Assembly: GCF_050016015.1 (NCBI RefSeq)
Contig: NZ_JBNHEQ010000202.1
Coordinates: 1 to 64,000 of the forward strand
DNA from: Trichodesmium sp002260545
GTDB taxonomy: Bacteria > Cyanobacteriota > Cyanobacteriia > Cyanobacteriales > Microcoleaceae
Direction: 5' to 3'
DNA: 64,000 nt
Below, piece after piece: positions 50,783-60,342 of this stretch (its first letter is position 1; every line of letters starts with the position of its first letter). Below the pieces are notes generated by a model that ran no database searches, was not told the DNA's origin, and worked only from the letters and a program-made list of their open reading frames with translations. A program made the position numbers and the translations under genes.

Positions 50783-53197
50783 TTAGCGCGGTCTTGGTTG
50801 ACCTCTTTCCATCATTTGCAAAGCATCTGGACTTGGATTATATCGGTAGCCCCAAGAAGAGCGATCGCCATCATCAAGTATTTGAGGAGTTAGTAGTACA
50901 ATTGTTTCCGCTCGTTGATTTTCATTTTGACTACTGCGGAAAAGAGTACCAATAATTGGTAAATCTCCCAAAAGAGGTACTTTATTTACTATTGTTCTTT
51001 CTTGCTCTTGAATAATGCCAGAAATAATTAGAGTTTGTCCATCCCGCAGACGAATTCTACCAGATTCTACCCGACGCCTGGCAATTTCTGTACCAAATTC
51101 ATTTTCATTATCAGCATCTGTTGGTATCCTGTCCGAAATAAAGCTTACTTCTGGGTTTACTGTTACAGTTACAAAGCCATTATCATCTATTCTCTCTACC
51201 TGTATAGCTAGGGTTAGACCCACATCTTCAAACTGAACAGTTCTAGTTTCTCGACTTGTACCCCCATCATCTGTAAAATTACTGTCAATACTTCTGACGA
51301 TATTTTCTACAAGTCTGACACTAGCAATTTCCCCTTCTTGAACCACTAAAGTTGGATCGGTGAGAATTTTAGCATTACCACTAATAACAGTAGCCCGCAA
51401 CTGTGATAGGAATCGTCTGGGATACAAAATTTGAGGGAACAAACCAAATTCTGCTTCTCCTAGTGTTACATCTATTGTCCCATCATCATTAACATCTATT
51501 TCTGAAGGTTCATAATCTGTTATCCCAACTCTTGTCGGTTCACCTGTTGTGGGAGCTATTGGTCTAAGGAAAGTACCTCTACCCTGATTGACATTAGGGA
51601 TACCTGTAAATGGAACATCAAATCTACGTTGGCTATCAAAGAAGGGGTCATTTCCAGCAAGTGGGTTATTAGTTACAGGACGAGAAAGAGGACTACCATC
51701 CTGCTGTGTAATAGTAGGAGGTTGCAAACTACCAAAATTTAGAGATGCTGCTCCATTATCGTTGATAAAGAAAGTGTCATTTATCCCAAAAGAAAAACTA
51801 CTATTAAACCTTTCTTCTCCTGATAAGTTGACATCTATAACTTTGACGTTTACAGCTACTTGCCGTTGTCGTAAATCTAACTGAATTAATTGGGCTGCTG
51901 CTATTTCAACTTTTTGTGGTGGACCAACCAAGGTAATACTATTGAGTCGGTTATCAACTGCTATTTGCAAACCATCTAATATTGGTGGAGCATCTTGGGG
52001 GTCGTAGCGCAGGGGTTGAACAACTGTTCTTGTAATTGTTTCGGTATTTGTGATTGCCTGATCGGTTCCAGGAATATTAACCGTATTAACCTGAGTTACT
52101 GGTTGGCTTGTTACAATGGCACTTTCTGCTCCAAGACTCACTAAGAAACCTGCAGCTTCTTGGGCCGGAACTTGGTTTAAACGGAAGGAGCGAACCACAA
52201 CATTTCTGGCTTCTGCTGGTAGTTCTTGTCCTACAAATACTGTGTTACCTACTCGGTTGGCTTGCAACCCACTTAGACGTAAAACGTAGTTAAAAACATC
52301 TTGAACTGGCTCATTTTCAATATCTAGGGAAATAGTCGGCCCTGTTTCTGCTTCTGGGTCTCCTCCTGAACTAAAGGCAACGTTTAATCCTGCTGCTCTA
52401 GCTAGTAAGGCTAAAACATCTCTAACTGGAGCATCTCGTAATACTAAACGAGGTATTTTTTCTTGGGTGCTTAAATCTATAACTTCTACTGAAGGGTTGA
52501 TATTAGATATTGCTATATCGCCTACTGGTGGTGCTACTGCTCGTGGTTGAAAGGGTGGTACTTCACTGGGGGAGGGTTGTCCTGGTAGAGTTGGGAAACC
52601 ATCTCCTGTTAGTCCTGAGTCTGGTAATAGTACCTCTGGCTTTGGGCTTGTAGTTGTTTCTCTAGAAGGTATTACAGTTCTTTCAGGTTCTACTGGTGGG
52701 GTTGGAGGTTCTGCGGGAGGAGGTGCTGCTTCTGAGGGTGGGGGAAAACTATTGGGCTGGGGTCTTTGAGCTATTTCTCCTGAGCTGACAGCAGCACTGA
52801 GGATAATTCCTTGGCCTCCTCCTTGGATAATTCTACCTCTGGGAGGACTTTCTTTACCTCGGATAACTACCCGCACGCTATTAGCGTCTACCTGCATTAC
52901 CTCTACATATTCTATACCAGGGGCTGGACTTTCTTTCCGAAATTTGTTGCCCTGGGGTAAGCTGAGTTGGGCATTGATTATGTCTGCAACGAAAGAGTTG
53001 TCTCTGTTGACTGAGAATACTTCGGGGCGATCGCCATTACTGGTAACTAAGACGATATTCATGCCGCCGTCTGCTGAACTTAACTGAATTTGGGTTATTT
53101 GGGTTACTGCAAAGGCTGGGGTCTGGGCTATAATTACTGCCGCGACTCCAGTTAATAGTCCACTACTAAATTGTATTTGGTGTTTCACTTTCCTCAC
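50783..53197 (-). CDS. pilQ: type IV pilus secretin PilQ
   Basis: An 804-residue outer-membrane secretin. The signal peptide ends near AQTPAFA (about residue 30). An AMIN domain (about 35-130; peptidoglycan/septal binding) is followed by a Pro-rich linker, a secretin N0/STN domain (LRDAPVRDVLALLARAAGLNVAF), N1-type domains and the C-terminal secretin pore (GRIRLRDGQTLIISGIIQE...VPLLGDLPIIGTLFRSS...ETIVLLTPQIL). It forms the channel through which the pilus leaves the cell; in cyanobacteria it serves motility and DNA uptake. It lies 881 bp after pilO on the same strand; the gap is repeat-filled, so a separate promoter is likely. The C terminus faces the tandem array. Confidence 0.95.
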   Translation of the reverse strand: MRKVKHQIQFSSGLLTGVAAVIIAQTPAFAVTQITQIQLSSADGGMNIVLVTSNGDRPEVFSVNRDNSFVADIINAQLSLPQGNKFRKESPAPGIEYVEVMQVDANSVRVVIRGKESPPRGRIIQGGGQGIILSAAVSSGEIAQRPQPNSFPPPSEAAPPPAEPPTPPVEPERTVIPSRETTTSPKPEVLLPDSGLTGDGFPTLPGQPSPSEVPPFQPRAVAPPVGDIAISNINPSVEVIDLSTQEKIPRLVLRDAPVRDVLALLARAAGLNVAFSSGGDPEAETGPTISLDIENEPVQDVFNYVLRLSGLQANRVGNTVFVGQELPAEARNVVVRSFRLNQVPAQEAAGFLVSLGAESAIVTSQPVTQVNTVNIPGTDQAITNTETITRTVVQPLRYDPQDAPPILDGLQIAVDNRLNSITLVGPPQKVEIAAAQLIQLDLRQRQVAVNVKVIDVNLSGEERFNSSFSFGINDTFFINDNGAASLNFGSLQPPTITQQDGSPLSRPVTNNPLAGNDPFFDSQRRFDVPFTGIPNVNQGRGTFLRPIAPTTGEPTRVGITDYEPSEIDVNDDGTIDVTLGEAEFGLFPQILYPRRFLSQLRATVISGNAKILTDPTLVVQEGEIASVRLVENIVRSIDSNFTDDGGTSRETRTVQFEDVGLTLAIQVERIDDNGFVTVTVNPEVSFISDRIPTDADNENEFGTEIARRRVESGRIRLRDGQTLIISGIIQEQERTIVNKVPLLGDLPIIGTLFRSSQNENQRAETIVLLTPQILDDGDRSSWGYRYNPSPDALQMMERGQPRPR

Positions 53198-54078
53198 TCC
53201 ACGTTGGGCTTCTTTATTAATTCAGATGTTGGTCTTGGGCTAGAGTATAGGTCTTTTTCTTCAGATTTGGAGCTAAAATTTTTTAACTTTTTCTTTTTTT
53301 GAATTTTGGTAGTCCTGAAAAGGCAGAGGGGGAGCAGGGGAGTAGGGAGCAGGGGAGAATTTTCCACGCTTTACCCACAGGGCATCCCCAATATTCATCA
53401 ATTATTCTTAAAGGTTAAAAATACGAATAGTTTTTATTTGAGGGCATTGAACCAGAGATTTAGACAGAGTTTAATGATACTTATCGACTGAAAAATCGGT
53501 AAATTTTGGCTAATATCATGTCCGGTAGCATCGGTATTGCAAGTGAGAAGGTAAGGAAGAAGGCTTTAGTTATCTAGGAGAGAAGAAAGAAGAAAAAGAA
53601 AAACCTTACATAAGGTAAATATTTCCCCAACTTTTACACAAATGATACCAGCGGACATGATATAAGTCTTCTATTTTCTGATCCTAAACATCTCGCCTTC
53701 TCCTTAAATTGTTAACTCACGATACTTTGAAACAGCCCTATCTAATAGAGGAGGTTTGAGACCTTTTTTTGTCAGGACATGATTTGAAGGAAGACAATAT
53801 CAATATTAGGGAAAAGGTGGGGAAATAATTCCCATCTCTGCTTAATACTTCCCTATTTCAATCTCAATTTTTCCCTAAAAAATAAAGATATAAAGCATTC
53901 TATTTCAAGATGAAAAAGTGGTAGTAGGATATTTCCTTATATTCAATTCCGTTATGGTTTTAACCAGGGGTAATGATTAATTATCTATTAATTTTTAGGG
54001 ATAAAAAATATGCTCTAATAAAGGGAAAATTTCAGACCTAATTTTTCTGATAAAATAACATTTATTTAGCAAATTGTG
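53198..54078. other. repeat-rich intergenic region between pilO and pilQ
   Basis: Contains G-rich tandem units (53327-53356) and an inverted copy of the GGTTAAAACC-type dispersed repeat (about 53875-53975). No pilP-like frame is found; cyanobacteria normally lack pilP. Confidence 0.6.
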
Positions 54079-54855
54079 TTATTTTTTTTCTGGCTCTTCT
54101 TTGCCCAATGACTCTTGTTCACTTAAGGCTAATAGAGCGTGCATATCAAAGGATGTTCTGAGTCTACTTTCTGGCAAGCTAACTGGTACAAATTTATTTT
54201 GTTTCCATTCAACTTCTATAACTTGATTTCCTTGTTCGAGTTTAGTTTTTAAGTTTTTCACTACTAATAATGTTTGCATCCTTTCTATAGCAATCATAAA
54301 TGCTCTTGTTTGAGGATAACTGCCTTCAAATTCTACTTTGAATTCTCGTCGCTTTAATTTACCATTTACCAGTGGTCCTAATGAGTTATCGTTAACTATA
54401 TAGTTACCATCTTTTGGCTCCACTGGTTGAAATTTTGTCATTTTTGCTTGTTGGTCTTCATCTGTAATTCCAGCATTAATTTGATCTATGAGTTTATTAA
54501 TATCGTATAGCAGAGTTTTCATTGTTTTTTCACTGGCAAATAAGCTGGTTACGTCTTCTCTTTGTTTTTCAGCTTTTTTCCTTTCTGCTTCTGCTTTTGG
54601 TCGTTCTTTTATTTGTTTTTGCTGCTCTTTAATTTTGACTTCTGCTGTTTTTATTTCTCCTCTTAATTCAGCACTTTTTTCGATAGCTGGTTTAAGCTGA
54701 TTATATCCTAATAAACCTGCTATTCCTAAGCCTACGACACCAATAGCTCCTCCAATAAATCTGGGGTCTTTGAGAGAGACACCTAGAATTTTCGGACCCC
54801 ATCCTCCTTCTTCTTGTTCTTCTTGTTCTTCATTCCATTCATTTACTGCTACCAT
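54079..54855 (-). CDS. pilO: type IV pilus alignment protein PilO
   Basis: A 258-residue protein: acidic cytoplasmic tail (NEWNEEQEEQEEGG), one membrane helix (FIGGAIGVVGLGIAGLLGY, about 33-51), a charged coiled coil (about 55-100) and a ferredoxin-like periplasmic domain (FKVEFEGSYPQTRAFMIAIERMQTLLVVKNL). It pairs with PilN to connect the inner-membrane platform with PilQ. The start lies 2 bp after pilN, so the two are coupled. Confidence 0.9.
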   Translation of the reverse strand: MVAVNEWNEEQEEQEEGGWGPKILGVSLKDPRFIGGAIGVVGLGIAGLLGYNQLKPAIEKSAELRGEIKTAEVKIKEQQKQIKERPKAEAERKKAEKQREDVTSLFASEKTMKTLLYDINKLIDQINAGITDEDQQAKMTKFQPVEPKDGNYIVNDNSLGPLVNGKLKRREFKVEFEGSYPQTRAFMIAIERMQTLLVVKNLKTKLEQGNQVIEVEWKQNKFVPVSLPESRLRTSFDMHALLALSEQESLGKEEPEKK

Positions 54856-54857
54856 TT

Positions 54858-55679
54858 TTAAAATACTCCTTTTTCTGTTAGTGTTTCTATTCTATCTACT
54901 AATCCAATTGCTCCTTTACTTTTTAATTGAGGCAATAATTCTGATGCACCTAAAGGGCTGAGATTTGTTTCGATTTTATATTCAACTATTGGGGGTAATT
55001 CTGGTATTTCTGGTGCTAAGGTTGAGTTTGATTCTCGTAATTCTAATCTAGTAGGATTAGGTTTTTTCGCAGCAGTAATAAGTTTGGTTTTTTCTCCTTG
55101 GAAAAAGGGAGAGCTTTGCAATAACAATAAAAAGTCATTAATTTGACCGTAAGAATCTGAAGTTCCAGCAAATGATAGAGTTGCTGTTGGTTTTGAGGGA
55201 GCTGGTGTCTCTGTTTTTTCTCCCTTTTTAGCAGATTTTTTGGAGGGAGCTGGGGCTGATACTTTTGGTTCTTTTTGTTCTATGCTGGTTATTATTACCC
55301 CACTAGGTACTAAAGATCCAAACTCTCCTAATAATGCTGACCATGGTTTAATTTGGTCGAAAACTGTGGCTAAAGCTTTTGCCTCTGCTTTAAATGTCTT
55401 AGTTTTTTCTTTGATTGCTTCAAGGTTTTTAACTTGAGCATCAAGCTTACTCAATTCACCATTTAATTTGTCTAAGTCTGCCTGAAGTTTAGTGTTTACT
55501 TGATTTAGATATAACCATCCACCTGCAACTAGACCATTAACTGCTACTGCTGCTGCTGCCCCAATTAGAATTGGTTTTGGGTCTTCTAGTGATGGTCCAC
55601 TACTCGCTGGTTTGGGAATATCTTTTTTATTTTTATATTCTGGGCGATCGTTAAGAAAATTTATATCTAGGCCATACAT
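54858..55679 (-). CDS. pilN: type IV pilus assembly protein PilN
   Basis: A 273-residue protein. The N terminus MYGLDINFLNDRPEY is the PilM-binding motif of PilN. One membrane helix (ILIGAAAAVAVNGLVAGGWLYL) is followed by a coiled coil and a periplasmic ferredoxin-like fold (ATLSFAGTSDSYGQINDFLLLLQSSPFF). A Lys/Pro-rich insertion (PAPSKKSAKKGEKTETPAPSKP) interrupts the periplasmic domain. pilM ends 6 bp upstream. Confidence 0.9.
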   Translation of the reverse strand: MYGLDINFLNDRPEYKNKKDIPKPASSGPSLEDPKPILIGAAAAVAVNGLVAGGWLYLNQVNTKLQADLDKLNGELSKLDAQVKNLEAIKEKTKTFKAEAKALATVFDQIKPWSALLGEFGSLVPSGVIITSIEQKEPKVSAPAPSKKSAKKGEKTETPAPSKPTATLSFAGTSDSYGQINDFLLLLQSSPFFQGEKTKLITAAKKPNPTRLELRESNSTLAPEIPELPPIVEYKIETNLSPLGASELLPQLKSKGAIGLVDRIETLTEKGVF

Positions 55680-55685
55680 ATTAAT

Positions 55686-56783
55686 TTATACCTCTCTTAG
55701 TCCTAAACCTAATACAATTCCTAAACCGGAACGTTGTTCTGGCGGAATTTCTTCTTCTGTTTCTAAGGCTAAAGTTTCGATTGGATCGACTTTAGACGCT
55801 GGTAAACTTAAACGTTGCATGAAAAAGTCATCTACTTGTCCTATTGCTGCTCCCGATCCTGTTAATAATAATTGTGCCACCTCCAAATCTTCAAATTGAT
55901 TGAGATAGAAGTCTATTGAGCGTCGCAGTTCATCTCCTAATTCTGCTAATACTTTTAGTAGAGCATTTGTTCCGGGATTTGGTTCGTTTCCTGTGACTCC
56001 CATTGTATCTAATACTGGAACGGTCATCCCTAATAACTCTGTAGTATCTCTGGTTGGAGGTAAGTTCATTGCTTCGTTTAAGGAGGATTGCATTTGATAG
56101 GTGCCAATAGGAATTGTCCGGTTAAATTGGGGTATTCCGTCTACTACGATAGCAAGTTCGGTACTGTCAAATTCTAAATCTGCAATGACTGTTGCTTCTT
56201 GAGGACCATATTGTTGGAGTATATCTTTTACTGTACGGATCAGGGCAAAGTTACTTACTTCTAAAACATCTATTGCTAATCCTGCTTGTGTAAAAACTTC
56301 TATGTAGCCATCTGTTACTTCTTTTCTAGTTGCGACTAAGGCGACTTGTACTTTTTCTAGGTCATCATTTGGATCTACTATAACTCCTAATTTTTGATAG
56401 TCTACATCTGCTTCTTCTCTGGGAAATGGTAAGTATAAACCTGCTTCTTGATTCATATAATCCTGTAATTCTTCGTCGTTTAATTCTGCTGGTACGGGAA
56501 TTACACGGGTAACTGCTTCTCTACCTGGAATTGCTGTTGCTACTCTGCGAGTTTTGATGTTATTGTCCTCTATCATTGACTCTATTAGTTCTGACATTGT
56601 GGGGGCATCAATTATTTGACCTTCAAAAAATACATCTTCTGGTACTTCTGCTGTAGCAAAGGTTACTAATTTTAATTTATCTCCTTGTTGCCGGATTTCG
56701 GCAATATTAATTCTTTCTGGGCCGAGTTCTATTCCTATTCCTGGTTTCTTTTTTTTAAACAGGTTTTTTAAGTAATTAACCAT
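55686..56783 (-). CDS. pilM: type IV pilus assembly ATPase-like protein PilM
   Basis: A 365-residue actin-like protein: GIGIELGPERINIAEIRQ (phosphate 1 loop), an internal ATVIADLEFDSTELAIVVDG (phosphate 2) and LLTGSGAAIGQVDDFFMQRL (adenosine motif). It forms the cytoplasmic ring of the pilus machine and binds the N-terminal tail of PilN. First gene of the pilMNO operon; CAGGAGAAAG just before the ATG is a strong ribosome site. Prepilin, motor or platform genes are not in this window. Confidence 0.93.
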   Translation of the reverse strand: MVNYLKNLFKKKKPGIGIELGPERINIAEIRQQGDKLKLVTFATAEVPEDVFFEGQIIDAPTMSELIESMIEDNNIKTRRVATAIPGREAVTRVIPVPAELNDEELQDYMNQEAGLYLPFPREEADVDYQKLGVIVDPNDDLEKVQVALVATRKEVTDGYIEVFTQAGLAIDVLEVSNFALIRTVKDILQQYGPQEATVIADLEFDSTELAIVVDGIPQFNRTIPIGTYQMQSSLNEAMNLPPTRDTTELLGMTVPVLDTMGVTGNEPNPGTNALLKVLAELGDELRRSIDFYLNQFEDLEVAQLLLTGSGAAIGQVDDFFMQRLSLPASKVDPIETLALETEEEIPPEQRSGLGIVLGLGLREV

Positions 56784-58230
56784 TTTTCTTTCTCCTGGTT
56801 TTAATTTGAAGCAAAATTTGCTTTTGTTAGGTTAGTGTAAGTTACAGAATAATTAATAATTCATATTTAATAATTCATATTTAATAATTCATATTTCAAG
56901 CCCCCCTTTAAAGGGAAAAAAAAGACTTTTTTTCCTTTTAGTCAATCCTCTCCCTAAAAACTATACCTTATAAGGAACTATGAAAACCTTGTGGAGAATA
57001 AGGTGGCAGGGAGTAGGGCAGAAGGGAGTAAGAGTTATAGTAGCCAAGTAAAACTACTTAAATTTTTCAAGAAAATGGATTAAAGAATATATTTTTTATC
57101 CAGAAAAACCCTATCCAAGACTCACGCAAAACTTGCCTATAATGTCTACTTTTTATGTTAAGAAAGATGTTTATAAAGTATAGCCCTAAAAGAGAGAGTT
57201 CATTAATTGATAATTGATAATTGATAATTGATAATTACCTCTCCCTAAAAGGGAGAGGTAAGACGAATAAGGAAAAGATTTATTTCTCTTGGTCGATGGG
57301 ATATGGCGAGGTTTCCTCGCCATCCCTCGACCGCTTTTTCCCTTGAAGCCTCCCCTTGGATAGGGGAAAAAAGTGCTAGGATATTTCCTGATCTTCAATT
57401 CCCGTGCGGTTTTAACCAGAGGTAATTATCCATTATCCATTATCCATTATCCATTATCCATTAATGAAATATCCTATTGACTCCCTGTTCCCTATTTCCT
57501 ATTCCCTCTCTCAATTAGGAAATTCCTCAAATACTAATCCTAAATAATTTGTGAAAAAAAATTGTAGGGGTTTGGAAACCAAATCCTATCTTAGCTTAGG
57601 TTGGGAAATCAAACGCCTATGAGGCTTTGTTGCATGAAAGTATATAGCTGCCACACTTGCTTGTGCATATGTACAATAATAACCTGCGGAAATTTATCTA
57701 ACTATTGGACAATAGATGAATAGAACATCAATTTTGATGCATGAAAAGGCTGAAACTTTTATCTGTAAAGGCTTTGAGGTTTAATTTGCTAGCCCTAACT
57801 ATTGGATAATAGATGAATAGAACATCAATAATTGCGAAAGAGAGCGATATAGCTGCCGCACTTGCTCCCCACGGGAGTGTGGGAGGAGGGGGGAGAATTA
57901 AACAGAAGAATAATGAACATTAACTGGATAATAATTAGGGAATAATTTATTTTATTTGTGTTAATTACTTGATAACTGAAGTGTCACTCAAGTATAGCCT
58001 TAATGCATGGGAATTGGTATTACAACCTATTTAGGATTGCTAAAGTAGAACTACTATTAATTTTTGAACCTCTTGCTAGCTGTCTAAAGCCTAAAATTTT
58101 GTACCTCAAGTTTTCGAGGAATTATTATAGTGTAGAGAGGTTCCATGAAACATCTCTACTGTGGTCTAATAAAGTGAAAATTGCTGTAATTATAAGACAG
58201 CATATGAGATGTTTTTCTAAAATTTATCAA
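56784..58230. other. 1.4-kb repeat-filled intergenic region
   Basis: TTTAATAATTCATA repeats (56853-56895), an inverted GGTTAAAACC-type repeat (57345-57428), ATTATCC heptamers (57424-57463), a decayed family A element (about 57538-57625) and a family B-like palindrome (58132-58191). The sequence CTATTGGATAATAGATGAATAGAACATCA occurs twice (about 57701 and 57800), cited by position. No gene. Confidence 0.6.
58132..58191. repeat. small palindromic element, family B remnant
   Basis: Core GTAGAGAGGTTCCATGAAAC / CATCTCTAC (58132-58159), then GTGGTCTAATAAAGTGAAAA and TTGCTGTAA. It overlaps the N-terminal extension of the frame beginning at 58003, so that extension is not genuine coding sequence. Confidence 0.6.
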
Positions 58231-59508
58231 ATGTTTATTATAGTTAAATGGAAAAGGTTCCAGGTATTTGCTATTTTGGGACTAATACTAACATTTTTGA
58301 TTGGTTGTAATACTCCCTATCCTAATTTAAAGACTAAAGAAATTGAGTTTTGGACGATACAGCTTCAACCTCAGTTTACTAATTATTTTAATCAGTTGAT
58401 TGCTGATTTTGAAGCAGATAATCCAGGTTTATCGGTGCGATGGGTTGATGTACCTTGGTCTGAGATGGAAAGCAAAATTGAGAGTGCTATTTTGACAGAA
58501 ACTCTTCCAGATGTTGTTAATCTTAATTCAAGTTTTGCACATTTATTGACTGAACCTAATGCTTGGTTAAATTTGGATACTATTTTATCAGATTCGGTTA
58601 AGAATGAATATTTATCCAATCTTTGGCAAGCTAGTCAGATTAATGGTAAAAGTTTTGCTATTCCATGGTATTGTAGGACAAATATAACAATCTATAATTC
58701 AGAGCTATTTAAACAAGCAGAAGTTGATCGACTTCCAACAACTTATACAGAGTTGGCTAAGGTAGCTAAACAAATTAAAGAAAGAACTGATAAATATGCT
58801 TTTTTTGTTTCTTTTTCACCACAAGGAGGAAATGAAGTATTAGAGTCTTTTCCTAAGATGGGGGTTAAATTAATAGATGTTGATGGAAAAGCTGCTTTTA
58901 ATACTCCAGTTGGCAAGGAAGTATTTAAGTATTGGGTTGATTTATATAGGGAAGGTTTATTACCAGAGGAAGTATTAACACAAGGGATTCAAGCTGGGGA
59001 AGATTTGTATCAAGCAGGGGAAATTGCTATGGTATTTTCTGGACCAGAATTGATTGAAGCTATCTCTGAAAATACACCAGAAATTGGAAAAGTATCACTC
59101 CCAACATCTCAAATTACCGGTAAGAGTAATAAGAATAGTCTAGTATTAATGAATTTTGCTATTTCTAGCAATACTAAACTACCGGATAAAGCGCTGAAAT
59201 TTGCTTTGTTTATTACTAATTATCAAAATCAAATGGCTTTTACTCAGGAGAATAATGTTTTACCTTCTACAACTAAGACATTAGAGAATAGTTATTTTCA
59301 AAATATTCCTGATGATGCTTCTACTCAAGATCGGGCGCGAGTTATTAGTGCTAGTCAAATTTTTAAAGCAGAAGTTTTACTCCCAAGAGTTAAAAATTTG
59401 GATAAGTTGAAACAAATTATTTATCAAAATTTGCAGGTAACTATTTTGGGAGAAAAAACTATTGAACAGGCGATCACTGATGCTGCATCTGAATGGAATA
59501 AGCTATAG
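58231..59508 (+). CDS. extracellular solute-binding lipoprotein (sugar ABC type, family 1)
   Basis: About 425 residues from the chosen start. Signal peptide KWKRFQVFAILGLILTFLIGC ends in a lipobox cysteine, so it is a lipoprotein. The mature part is a two-lobe periplasmic binding fold of the maltose/sugar family (EIEFWTIQLQPQFTNYFNQL, then FAIPWYCRTNITIYNSELF, AGEIAMVFSGPELI). No permease or ATPase is in the neighbourhood. The frame is open to 58003, but that part is repeat DNA. ATG at 58204 is an alternative start; none has a clear Shine-Dalgarno. Ligand probably a sugar or oligosaccharide. Confidence 0.82.
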   Translation: MFIIVKWKRFQVFAILGLILTFLIGCNTPYPNLKTKEIEFWTIQLQPQFTNYFNQLIADFEADNPGLSVRWVDVPWSEMESKIESAILTETLPDVVNLNSSFAHLLTEPNAWLNLDTILSDSVKNEYLSNLWQASQINGKSFAIPWYCRTNITIYNSELFKQAEVDRLPTTYTELAKVAKQIKERTDKYAFFVSFSPQGGNEVLESFPKMGVKLIDVDGKAAFNTPVGKEVFKYWVDLYREGLLPEEVLTQGIQAGEDLYQAGEIAMVFSGPELIEAISENTPEIGKVSLPTSQITGKSNKNSLVLMNFAISSNTKLPDKALKFALFITNYQNQMAFTQENNVLPSTTKTLENSYFQNIPDDASTQDRARVISASQIFKAEVLLPRVKNLDKLKQIIYQNLQVTILGEKTIEQAITDAASEWNKL

Positions 59509-60342
59509 TTTTTTATGTTTAGTTTTTTATGTTTAAAATTTTTCTATCTATAATCTCCCGAATCCAAAAGCACAAATTTTTTCATTCTCTGAAGCTCCTG
59601 AAATAAAAATCGCGCGTGAAAGGATTTTCTGTTGCGCCCTCACAATTTTTATGATATCATAAAAAATATATGGAGTCGTTCGCCTATATGCATGATTTTT
59701 TATTCAACTAAATTTACTGGCTCAGAGACCATCAAAATATTTAGGAATTTTTCCTAGAGCGTGCCATCAATTAAATCTGAAAGGATGATGTGGCAAGAGT
59801 TTTTGGTTTTTGGTCTTGAAAGAATCCAGATGCTAAAAACCTTAATTGACAAAGCTTTTAAGGTCTAATTCATGGCAGACCCTAACAGCAATAGCAGAAA
59901 TATTTTCATCTTGTGGAGCTTCTGGAAAATTCTTTTTTTCCCGATCAAATCTTTCCATCCATCCCTAGTGCAAAACCACAATTTTTTTCATTCTCTGAAG
60001 CTCCTGAAATAAAAATCGCGCGTCAAAGTATTTTCTGTTGCACCCTCACAATTTTTATGATATCATAAAAATTGTGAGGGCTAGTTCGCCTATGTGCATG
60101 ACTTTTTGTTCAACAAAAGAAACATAATTTCCCATTTATGGAACTCCTTTCCACTTTGCTACGCAGATGAAAGGTGAACGTTCAGGTTGTAGAAAGGAAA
60201 ATAAATGTAAAAGATACACTTAGGAGTTCTATAACGAATAACCTTTCAAGGGGATGAAAAGAAATACTGAAGTTTTTCCAGCCTCCTAATTTGTTAGATT
60301 TGAGGTACTAATAACTAAAATGAAACTACTAATTAGAACCAA
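59509..60342. other. intergenic with a 145-bp repeated segment
   Basis: Two copies of a ~145-bp sequence (59567-59711 and about 59972-60117). The second contains a perfect 38-bp palindrome. Between the copies nothing is recognised. No gene. Confidence 0.65.
60043..60080. repeat. perfect 38-bp palindrome
   Basis: Half-site CCCTCACAATTTTTATGAT is followed directly by its exact reverse complement. In the first copy of the repeat (about 59637) the left half and centre are intact, but the right half is degraded to AAAAAATATATGG. It may be a bidirectional terminator or cruciform. Confidence 0.85.

Noticed and set aside
58003..58230. N-terminal extension of the solute-binding protein
   Set aside because: It overlaps a family B palindromic element and a family A fragment; the lipoprotein signal starts at 58231.
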